Shown here piece by piece: positions 27,365 to 39,429 of a stretch of DNA of 64,000 nucleotides; the first letter of the stretch is position 1, and every line of letters starts with the position of its first letter. Source of the DNA: Franzmannia pantelleriensis (GTDB lineage: Bacteria; Pseudomonadota; Gammaproteobacteria; Pseudomonadales; Halomonadaceae). A program made the position numbers and the translations under genes. A model generated the notes under the pieces. It was not told the origin of the DNA, ran no database searches, and saw only the letters and a program-made list of their open reading frames with translations. The stretch lies in NCBI RefSeq assembly GCF_900102875.1, contig NZ_FNGH01000011.1:35964-99963 (forward strand), read 5' to 3'.

Positions 27365-27784
27365 ATGCTTCACATTCGCGGCATGGATGATAAAAGACGA
27401 TTTGCCGAGCGGTTGAAGCAGGCCATGCGGGAGGCGGGGTATGATCCCAGGCCTTCAATACTGGAGCGCGAGTTCAATTTGCGCTTCTGGGGAAAGCCCA
27501 TCACTTTTCAGGGGGTGCGTCGTTGGCTGCGCGGCGAGTCCATGCCGAGCCAGGATAAGCTGATGGTCCTGGCACAGTGGCTGCAGGTGGAGCCGCAGCA
27601 GTTACGTTATGGGGCAGCGGACGACCCGGGCGTCGGTGAGCCGCCGGCTGCCTGGAGAGCCGAAATAAGTGATGAGGAACGCGAGCTGTTGGACACCTAC
27701 CGGGCGCTGCCTGAGCAGCAACGCGATACGCTTCGCGAGGTGGTGACTGCGTTGGCCGTGGCGTCCGGCGTCAAGCCACGCTGA
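27365..27784 (+). CDS. Small XRE-like HTH transcriptional regulator
   Basis: 139 residues from ATG 27365, or 133 from ATG 27383 (MDDKRR). Neither has a good ribosome site, and the later start would leave the palindrome in an untranslated leader. Residues about 8-80 form an XRE-like HTH (FAERLKQAMREAGYDPRPS, ITFQGVRRWLRGESMPSQDKLMVLAQWLQVEP). The C-terminal half is acidic and helical (ISDEERELLDTYRALPEQQR), typical of short phage-repressor-like regulators. No phage genes are nearby, so it is a chromosomal regulator. Regulon unknown; the perfect palindrome upstream is the likely site. Confidence 0.82.
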   Translation: MLHIRGMDDKRRFAERLKQAMREAGYDPRPSILEREFNLRFWGKPITFQGVRRWLRGESMPSQDKLMVLAQWLQVEPQQLRYGAADDPGVGEPPAAWRAEISDEERELLDTYRALPEQQRDTLREVVTALAVASGVKPR

Positions 27785-27825
27785 TCGGGGTACGGAGGGC
27801 CCGGTGGCTAGCGTGGCGGTATCGC

Positions 27826-27936
27826 TCAGTCGGTCGTGGGCTTCCTGTAATGCCCGGGAATCTTGACGCGTTCGCCATTGGGGAGCTGACGCACGTGGGT
27901 AGGAACATAGACGCGTTCGATGATGCTCTTGCTCAT
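27826..27936 (-). CDS. Small hypothetical protein (36 residues)
   Basis: ATG at 27936 is preceded by GGAGG with 10-base spacing. The 36-residue product is basic, starts MSKSIIERVYVPTHVRQL and ends IPGHYRKPTTD. No membrane helix, no cysteine. It fills a gap of about 220 bp that otherwise lacks genes, and the codons look coding-like with G/C thirds. Being so short, it could be a chance frame. I do not recognise the family. Confidence 0.5.
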   Translation of the reverse strand: MSKSIIERVYVPTHVRQLPNGERVKIPGHYRKPTTD

Positions 27937-28005
27937 GGTGATATGGCCTCCTAACTCAGTCGTGCCCCTCGCTGAGGGCAGTGATCACGATGACTGACAG
28001 CCTCG

Positions 28006-28470
28006 TTAGTCTGCGCCTGAAAGCGGCGATATTTCAATATCCGCTTGCGACACTTGAGACGCATTCGTGACGACCCAGGGCAGTACCTTATGCCGGGTCA
28101 GGGGGGCCAGCGCCAGGCCAAGCGCCTGGTGTGGCGTCACCCAGCGCACTTCGGCGATTTCGGCGGCGGGTGTCACGCCACCGGCGATGTCGACCCGGAA
28201 CAGCTGGGCACGAACGTGCAGGCCGGGCTCATTCGCCGCGGGGGCTTGGTACTCTCCCAGGTAGGCGAGACGCGCTGGTCGCTGTGACAACTCCTCGTAA
28301 AGTTCTCGTCTGAGTGCCGCGGCTGCCGACTCGCCGGGTTCGATCTTGCCCCCCGCTTGCATGAAGGCCTGGGTGCCGCGTTTGCGCACCAGCAGCAGGC
28401 GTCCCGTATCATCGACGATGATCGCAGCCGCGATATGCAGGGAGCGGGTAGCGCTTACCGGATGCTTCAC
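28006..28470 (-). CDS. Nudix hydrolase
   Basis: 154 residues from GTG 28470 (GAGGGG upstream). The Nudix box is complete: GGKIEPGESAAAALRRELYE followed by EL, matching GX5EX7REUXEEXGU with the Glu metal ligands. The core is preceded by IAAAIIVDDTGRLLLVRKRG, the usual first strands. It hydrolyses a nucleoside diphosphate linked to another moiety; substrate open. It lies 16 bp after the small hypothetical gene, likely the same transcript. Confidence 0.9.
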   Translation of the reverse strand: MKHPVSATRSLHIAAAIIVDDTGRLLLVRKRGTQAFMQAGGKIEPGESAAAALRRELYEELSQRPARLAYLGEYQAPAANEPGLHVRAQLFRVDIAGGVTPAAEIAEVRWVTPHQALGLALAPLTRHKVLPWVVTNASQVSQADIEISPLSGAD

Positions 28471-28486
28471 GGAAGCCCCTCGTCGT

Positions 28487-28783
28487 TCAATGCAGCGATG
28501 ACGCGTAGCGCTGGAAGCGCACCGGTGGCCTGTATTTGTCGCTGGGCGACGCCTGACGCGACGGCAGCACTCGCCAGCCGCGCTCGCTGGCCCAGGCCTT
28601 GAGCGAGCGGAAATCGATCAGCGGATTGGTGTCGCTGGTATAGGGAGTGGTCGCGGGGAAGGCCAGCGCGATGTAGGTATAGTAGGCGGTCGCGCTTTCC
28701 TGCTCGTGGGCCGCCAGGGCGCGGTCCAGCGCGTGTTGCCACTGTCGGGAAACGTCCTGCTCGATTGCCAGAGGTGCGCTCAT
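28487..28783 (-). CDS. Conserved-looking hypothetical protein
   Basis: 98 residues from ATG 28783 (GGAGGG 7 bases upstream); an in-frame start at 28813 is less supported. Ordered helical N-terminus (QWQHALDRALAAHEQESATAYYTYIAL), then a polar C-terminus. No membrane segment, no recognised motif. It lies downstream of nrdB in the same orientation, 102 bp away, and just upstream of the Nudix gene. Role unknown. Confidence 0.6.
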   Translation of the reverse strand: MSAPLAIEQDVSRQWQHALDRALAAHEQESATAYYTYIALAFPATTPYTSDTNPLIDFRSLKAWASERGWRVLPSRQASPSDKYRPPVRFQRYASSLH

Positions 28784-28885
28784 GGCAGTGCCCTCCATTG
28801 GGGTGGTCGGCATTCGTAGGGGCTAACGCATGGTGGTAGGGGCAGAGCAGCCCTCCCCGCGAGGAGGGCGCCTTCACGCTAGGGC

Positions 28886-30142
28886 TCAATCCCAGCTCAG
28901 CGCGCCGCCCACCTGGTACTCGGTGACGCGGGTCTCGAAGAAGTTCTTCTCCTTGCGCAGGTCGATGATCTCGCTCATCCACGGGAAGGGGTTCTTGGCA
29001 CCGGGGTACTGCTCTTTCAAGCCGATCTGCGCCAGGCGGCGGTTGCAGATGAAGTGCAGGTACTCCTCCATGATCGCCGCGTTCATGCCCAGCACGCCGC
29101 GGGGCATGGTGTCGCGGGCGTAGGCGATTTCCAGCTCGGTGCCCTCGATGATCATCTGGGTTACCTCGTCCTGGAACTCGGGTGTCCACAGGTTCGGGTT
29201 CTCGATCTTGATCTGGTTGATCATGTCGATGCCGAAGTTCAGGTGCATCGACTCGTCGCGCAGGATGTATTGGAACTGCTCGGCAACGCCGGTCATCTTG
29301 TTGCGGCGGCCCATGGAGAGGATCTGGCTGAAGCCGCAGTAGAAGAAGATGCCTTCGGTGACGCAGTAGAAGGCCACCAGATTGCGCAGCAGCTCCTGGT
29401 CGGTTTCCGGGGTGCCGGTCTGGAAGTCGGGGCGCGACAGCGACTGGGTGTGCTTGAGGCTCCAGGCCGATTTGGCCGCTACCGAGGGCACTTCGCGGTA
29501 CATGTTGAAGACCGCGCCCTCGTCCATGCTCAGCGACTCTACGCAGTACTGGTAGGCGTGGGTGTGGATGGCTTCCTCGAAGGCCTGGCGCAGCAGGTAC
29601 TGGCGGCACTCGGGGTTGGTGATCAGGCGGTAGAGCGCCAGCACCAGGTTGTTGGCGACCAGCGAGTCGGCGGTGGAAAAATAGCCGAGGCTGCGCTCGA
29701 CGATACGCCGCTCGTCGGCGGTCAGGCCGTCCTGGCTCTTCCACAGCGCGATGTCGGCGTTCATGTTCACTTCCTGGGGCATCCAGTGGTTGGCGCTGCC
29801 GTCCAGGTACTTCTGCCAGGCCCACTCGTACTTGAACGGCACCAGCTGGTTCAAGTCGGCGCGGGCGTTGATCATCTGCTTGTCGTCGACCTCGATGCGC
29901 GCCGCCCCCATCTCGAGCTCTTCGAGGCCGGCGGCCACGTCGAGCTCATCGAGGGACTTGCGGGCTCGCGCCAAGCGCTCATCGTCTGCAGTCTGGTAGC
30001 GATTGCCAGTGCCGCCCTCAGGGGCCTCTTCGGCGCTTGGTTCCGCAGCGGGTTTGGCCGGCGCCGGCTTGGGCGCCGCATACTGCGGGCTGGATTCAGC
30101 GACTGCGCTGTCGTCCTCGTGGAATTCGTCCCAGTTCAGCAT
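28886..30142 (-). CDS. nrdB: Class Ia ribonucleotide reductase, beta (R2) subunit
   Basis: 418 residues. It generates the tyrosyl radical on a di-iron centre for NrdA. The ligand helix [13 protein letters not shown] gives E-x-x-H and, four residues after the His, the radical Tyr. The later [13 protein letters not shown] supplies further Glu/His ligands. An Ala/Pro/Glu-rich N-terminal extension of about 60 residues precedes the catalytic core and is longer than in E. coli NrdB. ATG 30142 has GAGGA upstream. The 131-bp gap to nrdA includes a CGCCC-TTC-GGGCG hairpin at 30187-30199. Co-transcribed with nrdA. Confidence 0.96.
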   Translation of the reverse strand: MLNWDEFHEDDSAVAESSPQYAAPKPAPAKPAAEPSAEEAPEGGTGNRYQTADDERLARARKSLDELDVAAGLEELEMGAARIEVDDKQMINARADLNQLVPFKYEWAWQKYLDGSANHWMPQEVNMNADIALWKSQDGLTADERRIVERSLGYFSTADSLVANNLVLALYRLITNPECRQYLLRQAFEEAIHTHAYQYCVESLSMDEGAVFNMYREVPSVAAKSAWSLKHTQSLSRPDFQTGTPETDQELLRNLVAFYCVTEGIFFYCGFSQILSMGRRNKMTGVAEQFQYILRDESMHLNFGIDMINQIKIENPNLWTPEFQDEVTQMIIEGTELEIAYARDTMPRGVLGMNAAIMEEYLHFICNRRLAQIGLKEQYPGAKNPFPWMSEIIDLRKEKNFFETRVTEYQVGGALSWD

Positions 30143-30273
30143 GTTGTCCTCGTTCCTCGGAATAGATGGAAGAGATGAGAAGGAAGCGCCCTTCGGGCGG
30201 AAGAGGGGAGTACCGCCATGCTCTTTCCTCTTCATCGGCGCGCAGCGCCGTCTTCCTTCTTCGCTCTTGGTCG

Positions 30274-33177
<2,904 letters not shown>

Positions 33178-33313
33178 GGCGCCGTGTCGTCCTAGCGGTG
33201 GTGGTTGGAAAGCAGCGCGTGGCGCGCCTCGCCGCCCTCGATAAGGCGGGCTTAAACGGGGCACCTGACGCAGTGTCGGTGCAGGTTGACAGTGTAAGGG
33301 TGACTTGCTAGGA

Positions 33314-33329
33314 GCACACTATCTTGTGT
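33314..33329. promoter_or_regulatory. NrdR box 1
   Basis: GCACACTATCTTGTGT, close to the NrdR consensus ACACwATATATwGTGT. It lies proximal to nrdA. Its reverse-complement copy at 33345-33360 is identical over 15 of 16 bases, with centres 31 bp apart (three helical turns), the usual tandem NrdR geometry. Confidence 0.85.
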
Positions 33330-33344
33330 TCCTATGGGTCACGA

Positions 33345-33360
33345 GCACAAGATAGTGTGC
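33345..33360. promoter_or_regulatory. NrdR box 2
   Basis: GCACAAGATAGTGTGC, the inverted partner of box 1. On the minus strand its TATCTT may coincide with the nrdA -10, consistent with repressor occlusion. Confidence 0.85.
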
Positions 33361-33376
33361 CCCTGGGTATTCATCA

Positions 33377-33385
33377 AGTGGATAA
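33377..33385 (-). promoter_or_regulatory. DnaA-box-like site
   Basis: On the minus strand reads TTATCCACT, one mismatch from TTATCCACA, 17 bp upstream of NrdR box 2. DnaA regulation of nrdAB is established in E. coli; here it is an inference from one 9-mer. Confidence 0.35.
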
Positions 33386-33659
33386 GCTGTGTATATCATG
33401 TGGCTCTCCTGGGTGTGAATCGAGGCCCATCGGCAGACCGCATGGCAGAGCGTTTCTTGACCTGGTGCAATGGCCAAAAAGACCTTTCGTGATAGACGCT
33501 CGCTGCAAATTCGGTTATTTCGGGTATCCTTGGTTATCATTTACGAATAACAATGTGGCCCTGCAGTGACTCGGTTAAGCCGACGTTGCAGGATGTCGCG
33601 ATAACGGCGCAGCAGTAACCGGCAGTAGCTGCTTCCCCAACAACGGATGGACAGACGGG

Positions 33660-34373
33660 ATGGAAGAACGCGTGGAGCGCAACGACCAGGATCATGTACT
33701 GATCATCGAGGATGACGAACGGCTCGCCGAGCTGACTCGGGACTACCTTGAGGCCAATGGCTTCCAGGTCACGGTGGAGGGCGATGGCGCGCGCGGCGTC
33801 GAGCGCATCGTGTCACTGCAGCCGGATCTGGTGATTCTCGATCTAATGCTGCCGGGGGAGGACGGCCTATCGATCTGCCGCCGCGCGCGTACCGACTATG
33901 CTGGGCCGATTCTGATGTTGACCGCGCGCACCGATGACATGGATCAAGTGCTGGGGCTGGAGATGGGCGCCGACGACTATGTGCCCAAGCCTGTCCAGCC
34001 GCGGGTGCTACTGGCGCGAATGCGTGCCTTGATGCGCCGCACCGACAGCGGTGAGAGCAGCGGCGATGCGCGCCTGACCTTCAATAATCTGGTCGTCGAC
34101 AGCGCCACCCGCGAAGCCTGGCTGGAGGGGGATCGCATCGATTTGACCAGTGCCGAGTTCGATCTGCTATGGCTGCTGGCCAGCCATGCCGGCCGGGTGC
34201 TGACCCGTGAAGAGATCTTTAGCGAGCTGCGCGGCATCAAGTACGACGGCCAGGATCGCTCCATCGATGTGCGGGTGTCGCGGATCCGGCCCAAGATCGG
34301 TGACGATCCCAATCATCCGCATCGCATCAAGACGGTGCGCAGCAAGGGCTATCTGTTCGTCAAGGACGGCTGA
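33660..34373 (+). CDS. OmpR-family response regulator (RstA-like)
   Basis: 237 residues. Receiver domain with D61 in LVILDLMLPGEDG as phosphoacceptor, DD pair in IEDDERLA and the conserved Lys in DDYVPKP. The C-terminal winged helix (about 135-237) has SAEFDLLWLLASHAGRVLTREEI and the ending DRSIDVRVSRIRPKIGDD...KTVRSKGYLF. This ELRGIKYDGQDRSIDVR/RSKGYLF pattern is typical of RstA. It overlaps its kinase by 1 bp (TGATG). The ribosome site before ATG 33660 is weak, and GTG 33672 is possible. Target genes unknown. Confidence 0.9.
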   Translation: MEERVERNDQDHVLIIEDDERLAELTRDYLEANGFQVTVEGDGARGVERIVSLQPDLVILDLMLPGEDGLSICRRARTDYAGPILMLTARTDDMDQVLGLEMGADDYVPKPVQPRVLLARMRALMRRTDSGESSGDARLTFNNLVVDSATREAWLEGDRIDLTSAEFDLLWLLASHAGRVLTREEIFSELRGIKYDGQDRSIDVRVSRIRPKIGDDPNHPHRIKTVRSKGYLFVKDG

Positions 34374-35980
34374 TGCTGCGCTCGCTGTCGGGCAGTACCT
34401 TCCTGCGCGTCTATGTGCTGCTGGCGTTGGCGCTGGTGCTGGCATTCGGGCTGGCGCTGGGCGGTTTTACGCTGGTCGATCAGGTGCGCCGCGAGCAGTA
34501 TCGCGAGCAGCTCGCCGATGCACCGATGCGGCTGCTGTCCCAGCAGCTGAGCGCCGAGGCCGAGGATCAGCGTCGCCAGTGGCTGGCGCGTCGTGGCACC
34601 GAACTCAACGTCGAATTCCAACTGCATGATGCCCCCAGTAGCGGTGATCTCGGCTATTTTCAGCGCGCGCGACTGGATGCCGGGCGAGTGCTGATCGACG
34701 CTAAGGGTGGCGTCGACTGGCGGCTGTTCATCCAGCTACCCGGTGAGTCGACTACCCTCGAAGCGCGACTCAATGGCATCAGTGAAGCGCAGCTGCGCGG
34801 CATGGCGAGCCTGCTCGGCGAGTGGTTGGCCGACCCGCTGTTGCGCCATCAGCGCGTAGCCGAGCTCTCCAGTGAAGCACTCCCGATCACGCTCAACGAT
34901 GCACCGCCGCGGCGTCTCGACAGCGCTCAGCTGGCGCGACTCGGTGCCGGTGAGGCGATTCTTCACCTGACCCCCGAGGCCTGGAGCCTGACGCTATTCC
35001 TGCAGCTCGATAGCGGGCATTCACCGCAGTCGCTGCAGTGGCTAAAGGTGGGCCCGATTCACGCCTTCGAGCCGATGCCGCTGTCGCTGTCGCTGCTGCT
35101 GCTGCTGCTGATGCTCGGTGTGCTGGCCGGCATCATCTACCTGATCGTGCGCGGCGTCGAAGCGCGCATGGCACGACTCGAGCTGGCGGCCACGCGCATT
35201 GCCGGCGGCCACCTGGACACTCGGGTCAAGGTCGAGAGCAGTGACTTTCTGGGCCGTTTGGGGATGGCCTTCAACGGCATGGCCGCTCAGGTCCAGGCGC
35301 TGCTGCGCGCCCAGCAGGAGATGATTCGCGCGGTATCCCATGAGTTGCGCACGCCGGTGGCGCGGATTCGCTTCGCCGTGCAGATGGTCGAGGACATGAC
35401 CGATGACGATGCGGTACGGCGCCAGCTGTCGGGTATCGATGGTGACATCGAGGAGCTCGACGGCCTGATCGACGAGATACTCACCTACGCGCGACTGGGC
35501 AGTGATCAGGCCCACGGCGTCGAGCTGGCCACCGAGCCGCTGGAGTGCCGGGCCATGGTGCAGCGGGTCATCGATGCGCTCGCCGGTTTGCATGGGCATC
35601 TACGCCTCGAGCTGGCGCCGGGAGAGGAGTTCGAGATCGAGGCCGAACCGCGCTACCTGCAGCGGGCGCTGCAGAATCTGGTCGCCAACGCCTGCCGGCA
35701 TGCCGAACGGCGAGTGTTGATCAGCCTGCATAGCGACGCGCGGGCGGTGCGCATCGACGTCGAGGACGATGGCCCCGGGGTGCCGGAGAAAGACCGCCAG
35801 GAGATCTTCAAGCCCTTCGCGCGGCTCGACGACAGCCGCACCCGGCGTTCGGGCGGCTACGGCCTGGGGCTGTCGATCGTCCACAAGGTCATGGCCTGGC
35901 ACGGCGGCAGCGTCATGGTCGATGAGAGCCCGACCCTGGGTGGTGCCCGCTTCAGCCTACTACTGCCGGGAGGTACCTGA
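34373..35980 (+). CDS. Membrane sensor histidine kinase (RstB-like)
   Basis: 535 residues. TM1 about 12-34, a periplasmic sensor of about 200 residues, TM2 about 235-258, a HAMP domain (VEARMARLELAATRIAGG), a dimerisation/phosphotransfer H-box with H323 in RAVSHELRTPVARIR, and a catalytic domain with NLVANACRHAE (N box), EDDGPGVPE (G1), FKPFARLDD (F) and GGYGLGLSIV (G2). All motifs are intact. Its ATG shares one base with the response-regulator stop. Stimulus unknown; in E. coli RstB responds to the PhoPQ regulon and low pH. Confidence 0.92.
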   Translation: MLRSLSGSTFLRVYVLLALALVLAFGLALGGFTLVDQVRREQYREQLADAPMRLLSQQLSAEAEDQRRQWLARRGTELNVEFQLHDAPSSGDLGYFQRARLDAGRVLIDAKGGVDWRLFIQLPGESTTLEARLNGISEAQLRGMASLLGEWLADPLLRHQRVAELSSEALPITLNDAPPRRLDSAQLARLGAGEAILHLTPEAWSLTLFLQLDSGHSPQSLQWLKVGPIHAFEPMPLSLSLLLLLLMLGVLAGIIYLIVRGVEARMARLELAATRIAGGHLDTRVKVESSDFLGRLGMAFNGMAAQVQALLRAQQEMIRAVSHELRTPVARIRFAVQMVEDMTDDDAVRRQLSGIDGDIEELDGLIDEILTYARLGSDQAHGVELATEPLECRAMVQRVIDALAGLHGHLRLELAPGEEFEIEAEPRYLQRALQNLVANACRHAERRVLISLHSDARAVRIDVEDDGPGVPEKDRQEIFKPFARLDDSRTRRSGGYGLGLSIVHKVMAWHGGSVMVDESPTLGGARFSLLLPGGT

Positions 35981-35989
35981 GGCGGCGCT

Positions 35990-36904
35990 TCAGGCCGGCT
36001 TGACCCCCTCGAGTACCGCAAACGACGTTTCCCGCGCGGTGCGCAGAAAGTCTTCCATCCACGGCGCGTCGCGGGTCTCCTCGCGGATCGCCGCAAACAG
36101 CGTGCTCCACATGCCATCCTCGCCGAGCGCCACGCCGCGCACATAGTCGCGCTCGAGGTACTCGGTGAGTGCCCAGTTGGGCAGCGCGCAGACCCCGCGA
36201 CCGCTGGCCACCAGCTGCATCATCATGATGGTCAGCTCGGCGGTACGGATCTCTTGTGGTTCGACGCCGGCCGGGTCGAGGAACTGGCTGAAGACATCAA
36301 GGCGGGCGTGCTCCACCGGATAGGTGATCAGCGTCTCCTCGGCCAGGTCGTCGGGGGTGATCCAGGCGCGCCCAGCCAGGCGGTGCTGCTTGGCCACCGC
36401 CAGCAGGCCCTGATAGCGGAACAGCGGTTCGTAGTGAACGCCGGGCAGCGGCTGTGGGTCAGCGGTGATCACCAGATCGAGTTGCTCGCGGGCCAGCGCC
36501 GGCAGCGGGTCAAAGTGATGACCGCCGGGAATATCCACCTCCACCTCCGGCCAGTTGTCACGGAAGTAGTCGATGGTGGGCATCAGCCACTGGAAGCAGC
36601 TGTGGCACTCGATGGCCATGTGCAGTCGCCCCTGCTCGTTGCCGGCCAGCCTGGCCAGGTCGCGCTCGGCCATGCGCACCTGAGGCAGGATCTGCTCGGC
36701 CAGGGCCAGCAAGCGCTGGCCAGCGCGGGTGAATTCCACCGGCCGTGTCTTGCGCAGGAACAGTGGGCTCCCCAGCCGCTCCTCGAGGTCCTTGAGCTGG
36801 TGGGAAAGCGCCGACTGGGTGAGGTGAACCCGCTCAGCGGCTTCCACCAGCGAGCCGGCGTCGCGCAGGGCGATCAGGGTACGGAGATGACGTAACTCGA
36901 GCAT
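35990..36904 (-). CDS. metR: LysR-type regulator MetR
   Basis: 304 residues. N-terminal LysR wHTH (LRHLRTLIALRDAGSLVEAA ... LTQSALSHQLKDLEERLGSPLF), then a C-terminal co-inducer domain with the MetR-typical CHSCFQWLMPTIDYFR. It is divergent from metE with a TGAA-N5-TTCA box in the 130-bp gap. In enterobacteria MetR activates metE with homocysteine as co-inducer and represses itself. The same arrangement makes the assignment secure. Nine bp separate its stop from the convergent histidine kinase stop. Confidence 0.95.
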   Translation of the reverse strand: MLELRHLRTLIALRDAGSLVEAAERVHLTQSALSHQLKDLEERLGSPLFLRKTRPVEFTRAGQRLLALAEQILPQVRMAERDLARLAGNEQGRLHMAIECHSCFQWLMPTIDYFRDNWPEVEVDIPGGHHFDPLPALAREQLDLVITADPQPLPGVHYEPLFRYQGLLAVAKQHRLAGRAWITPDDLAEETLITYPVEHARLDVFSQFLDPAGVEPQEIRTAELTIMMMQLVASGRGVCALPNWALTEYLERDYVRGVALGEDGMWSTLFAAIREETRDAPWMEDFLRTARETSFAVLEGVKPA

Positions 36905-36906
36905 GA

Positions 36907-36919
36907 TGAATGGGCTTCA
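36907..36919. promoter_or_regulatory. MetR box
   Basis: TGAATGGGCTTCA fits the MetR consensus TGAA-N5-TTCA exactly. It starts 2 bp upstream of the metR start codon and 116 bp before metE, a position suited to autorepression of metR. No second consensus box is obvious in the gap. Confidence 0.75.
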
Positions 36920-37034
36920 AGTTGATGATTAAATAATTTAGTTTGATTCACCCAAGGGTGCCAGCCAGACTGCCTTCACTTCCATGGCGACATCGCCATA
37001 AAGCATATCGGTTTATCACCTTAAGGGTTAGCAC

Positions 37035-39335
37035 ATGGCACTGGCACATATTCTGGGTTACCCGCGCATCGGCGCCGACCGCGAGCTCAAGCGCGCCACC
37101 GAGGCTTATTGGAAAGGCGATCTGGAGCGCCCTGGTTTGGAAGCGGTGGGCCGCGAACTGCGTGCCCGCCACTGGCAGGCGCAGCGCGACGCCGGTCTCG
37201 ATCTGGTCACAGTGGGCGACTTCGCGTTCTACGACCAGGTTCTCGACGTTTCGCTGCTGCTCGGCGCGGTGCCTCCGCGCTTTGGCGCCGAGCGCGAGGT
37301 GGCCGAGGGCGACATCGATCTCGACACCGCTTTTCGCATGGCCCGCGGCCGTGCCCCCAGCGGCGAGCCGGCCGCCGCCTGTGAAATGACCAAGTACTTC
37401 GATACCAACTACCACTATCTGGTCCCCGAGCTGCACGACGGACAGCGCTTCCGCCTGGCCAGCCAGCGACTGTTCAGCGAGGTCGACGAGGCCCTGGCCG
37501 CCGGCCATGCGGTCAAGGTCAGCCTGCTCGGCCCGCTCAGCTGGCTATGGCTGGGCAAGGTCAAGGGTGACGACGGCCTCGACCGTCTGAGTCTGCTCGA
37601 TGGGGTGCTGGCGGTCTACGCCGCGGTGCTGGAAGAACTGGCCGCCCAGGGCGTGGAGTGGGTGCAGCTCGACGAGCCGGCGCTGGTACAGGACCTGCCG
37701 CAAGCGTGGCGGCAGGCCTTCGAGTCGGCCTATAGCCGCCTGGCCCGCACCCCGGTCAAGGTGCTGCTGGCGACCTACTTCGGTGGGTTGGGGGACAACC
37801 TGACGTTGGCCACCGGTCTGGCGGTGGATGGCCTGCATATCGATGCGGTGCGCGCGCCCGAGCAGCTCACCGCGGTGATCGACAATCTGCCCAGCTACAA
37901 GGTGCTGTCGGTGGGCGCCATCGATGGCCGCAACATTTGGCGTGCCGACCTGGCGGCGCTGCGCGAGCGGCTGGCGGATGCGCGCATGCGTCTCGGCGAG
38001 CGGTTGTGGATTGCACCGAGCTGCTCGCTGCTGCACGTGCCGGTGGACCTCGCGGCCGAGACCGACCTGGATGCCGAGCTCAAGAGCTGGCTGGCCTTCG
38101 CCCGTCAGAAACTCGACGAGACCGTTAGCCTGGCACGGCTGCTCGATAACCGACCCACCCCGGATGACCGTGCGCGCCTCGAGGCGGCCACCGCGGCGCT
38201 GGACGCCCGCAGCGCCTCGCCGCGTATTCATCGCCCGGCAGTGGCCGAGCGCCTGGCGGCGGTGACGCCCGCCGATGCCGAGCGCGCCAGCCCCTATCCC
38301 GAGCGGGCGCACGTTCAGCGCCGGGCCTTCGATCTGCCGCTGTTCCCCACCACGACCATCGGTTCTTTCCCGCAGACCGCCGATATCCGCGCGGCGCGGC
38401 GAGCGTTCAAGGCCGGCGAGCTGAGCCAGGCCGATTATACGGCGCGCATGCGCGAGGAGATCGCCTTTGCCGTAGAGCGCCAGAACGCGCTGGGGATCGA
38501 TGTGCCGGTGCACGGTGAGCCCGAGCGCAACGACATGGTCGAGTACTTCGGGGAGCAGCTCGACGGCTTTGCCTTTACTCGCTTCGGCTGGGTGCAGAGC
38601 TACGGCTCGCGCTGCGTCAAGCCACCGGTGATCTACGGTGACGTGGCGCGTCCGCAGCCGATGACGGTGGCCTGGAGCGAGTACGCCCAGTCGCTGACCG
38701 ACAAGCCGATGAAGGGCATGCTCACCGGCCCGGTGACCATCCTGCAGTGGTCCTTCGTGCGCGACGACCAGCCGCGTGAGCGCACCTGCCGGCAGATCGC
38801 CCTGGCGCTGCGCGACGAAGTCGCCGATCTCGAGAGAGCCGGTATCCGTATCATCCAGATCGATGAGCCGGCACTGCGAGAGGGGCTGCCGCTGCGTCAG
38901 GCCGAGTGGCAGAGCTATCTCGACTGGGCGGTGACGTCCTTCAAGCTGTCGGCGGCGGTGGCCGAGGACGCGACCCAGATCCACACCCACATGTGCTACT
39001 CGGAGTTCAACGACATCATCGCCTCCATCGCCGCACTGGATGCCGATGTGATCACCATCGAGACCTCGCGCTCGGACATGGAGCTGCTGGATGCCTTCCA
39101 GGACTTCGCTTATCCCAACGAGATCGGTCCGGGCGTCTACGACATCCACTCGCCGAACATTCCGGATGTCGCCTGGATGGTGCAACTGATGGAGAAGGCG
39201 CTGGACAAGATTCCCGCCGAGCGGCTGTGGGTCAATCCGGACTGCGGGCTCAAGACTCGCGGCTGGGCCGAGGTCGAGCCGGCTCTGGCCGGCATGGTCG
39301 AGGCGGCCCGCGAGCTGCGCCGCCAGCACGCCTGA
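37035..39335 (+). CDS. metE: Cobalamin-independent methionine synthase
   Basis: 766 residues, standard length. It transfers the methyl group from 5-methyltetrahydropteroyltri-glutamate to homocysteine. N-terminal [18 protein letters not shown]-terminal (catalytic) domain from [12 protein letters not shown], with [15 protein letters not shown]. The zinc ligands H652, C654 (HTHMCYSE), E676 and C737 ([10 protein letters not shown]) are all present, each 11 residues beyond the E. coli positions. AAGGG 8 bases upstream supports ATG 37035. Divergent from metR. I see no cobalamin riboswitch in the 130-bp gap. Confidence 0.97.
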   Translation: MALAHILGYPRIGADRELKRATEAYWKGDLERPGLEAVGRELRARHWQAQRDAGLDLVTVGDFAFYDQVLDVSLLLGAVPPRFGAEREVAEGDIDLDTAFRMARGRAPSGEPAAACEMTKYFDTNYHYLVPELHDGQRFRLASQRLFSEVDEALAAGHAVKVSLLGPLSWLWLGKVKGDDGLDRLSLLDGVLAVYAAVLEELAAQGVEWVQLDEPALVQDLPQAWRQAFESAYSRLARTPVKVLLATYFGGLGDNLTLATGLAVDGLHIDAVRAPEQLTAVIDNLPSYKVLSVGAIDGRNIWRADLAALRERLADARMRLGERLWIAPSCSLLHVPVDLAAETDLDAELKSWLAFARQKLDETVSLARLLDNRPTPDDRARLEAATAALDARSASPRIHRPAVAERLAAVTPADAERASPYPERAHVQRRAFDLPLFPTTTIGSFPQTADIRAARRAFKAGELSQADYTARMREEIAFAVERQNALGIDVPVHGEPERNDMVEYFGEQLDGFAFTRFGWVQSYGSRCVKPPVIYGDVARPQPMTVAWSEYAQSLTDKPMKGMLTGPVTILQWSFVRDDQPRERTCRQIALALRDEVADLERAGIRIIQIDEPALREGLPLRQAEWQSYLDWAVTSFKLSAAVAEDATQIHTHMCYSEFNDIIASIAALDADVITIETSRSDMELLDAFQDFAYPNEIGPGVYDIHSPNIPDVAWMVQLMEKALDKIPAERLWVNPDCGLKTRGWAEVEPALAGMVEAARELRRQHA

Positions 39336-39429
39336 GGTGACGGCCCGTCTGGCGCCGGGGCCAAGTGCCCTGGCGCCTGGTATGCTAAGCGCGGACCCAG
39401 GATCTGCCCGCCTTGCAAGGAGCCCGTTG

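Larger units (their letters stand above)
33178..33659. other. nrdA upstream intergenic region (482 bp)
   Basis: Holds the two NrdR boxes and a DnaA-like box listed separately, with a plausible nrdA promoter on the minus strand (TTGATG, 17 bp, TATCTT overlapping the distal NrdR box). The remainder to 33659 shows no gene I can support, only an A/T-rich segment before the response regulator. Confidence 0.6.

Noticed and set aside
33319..33540. 73-codon minus-strand frame across the nrdA upstream region
   Set aside because: It covers the NrdR boxes and DnaA-like site, has no ribosome site and no recognisable features.
36905..37034. Possible cobalamin riboswitch upstream of metE
   Set aside because: The gap is only 130 bp, no B12-box-like sequence is visible, and a MetR box accounts for control.
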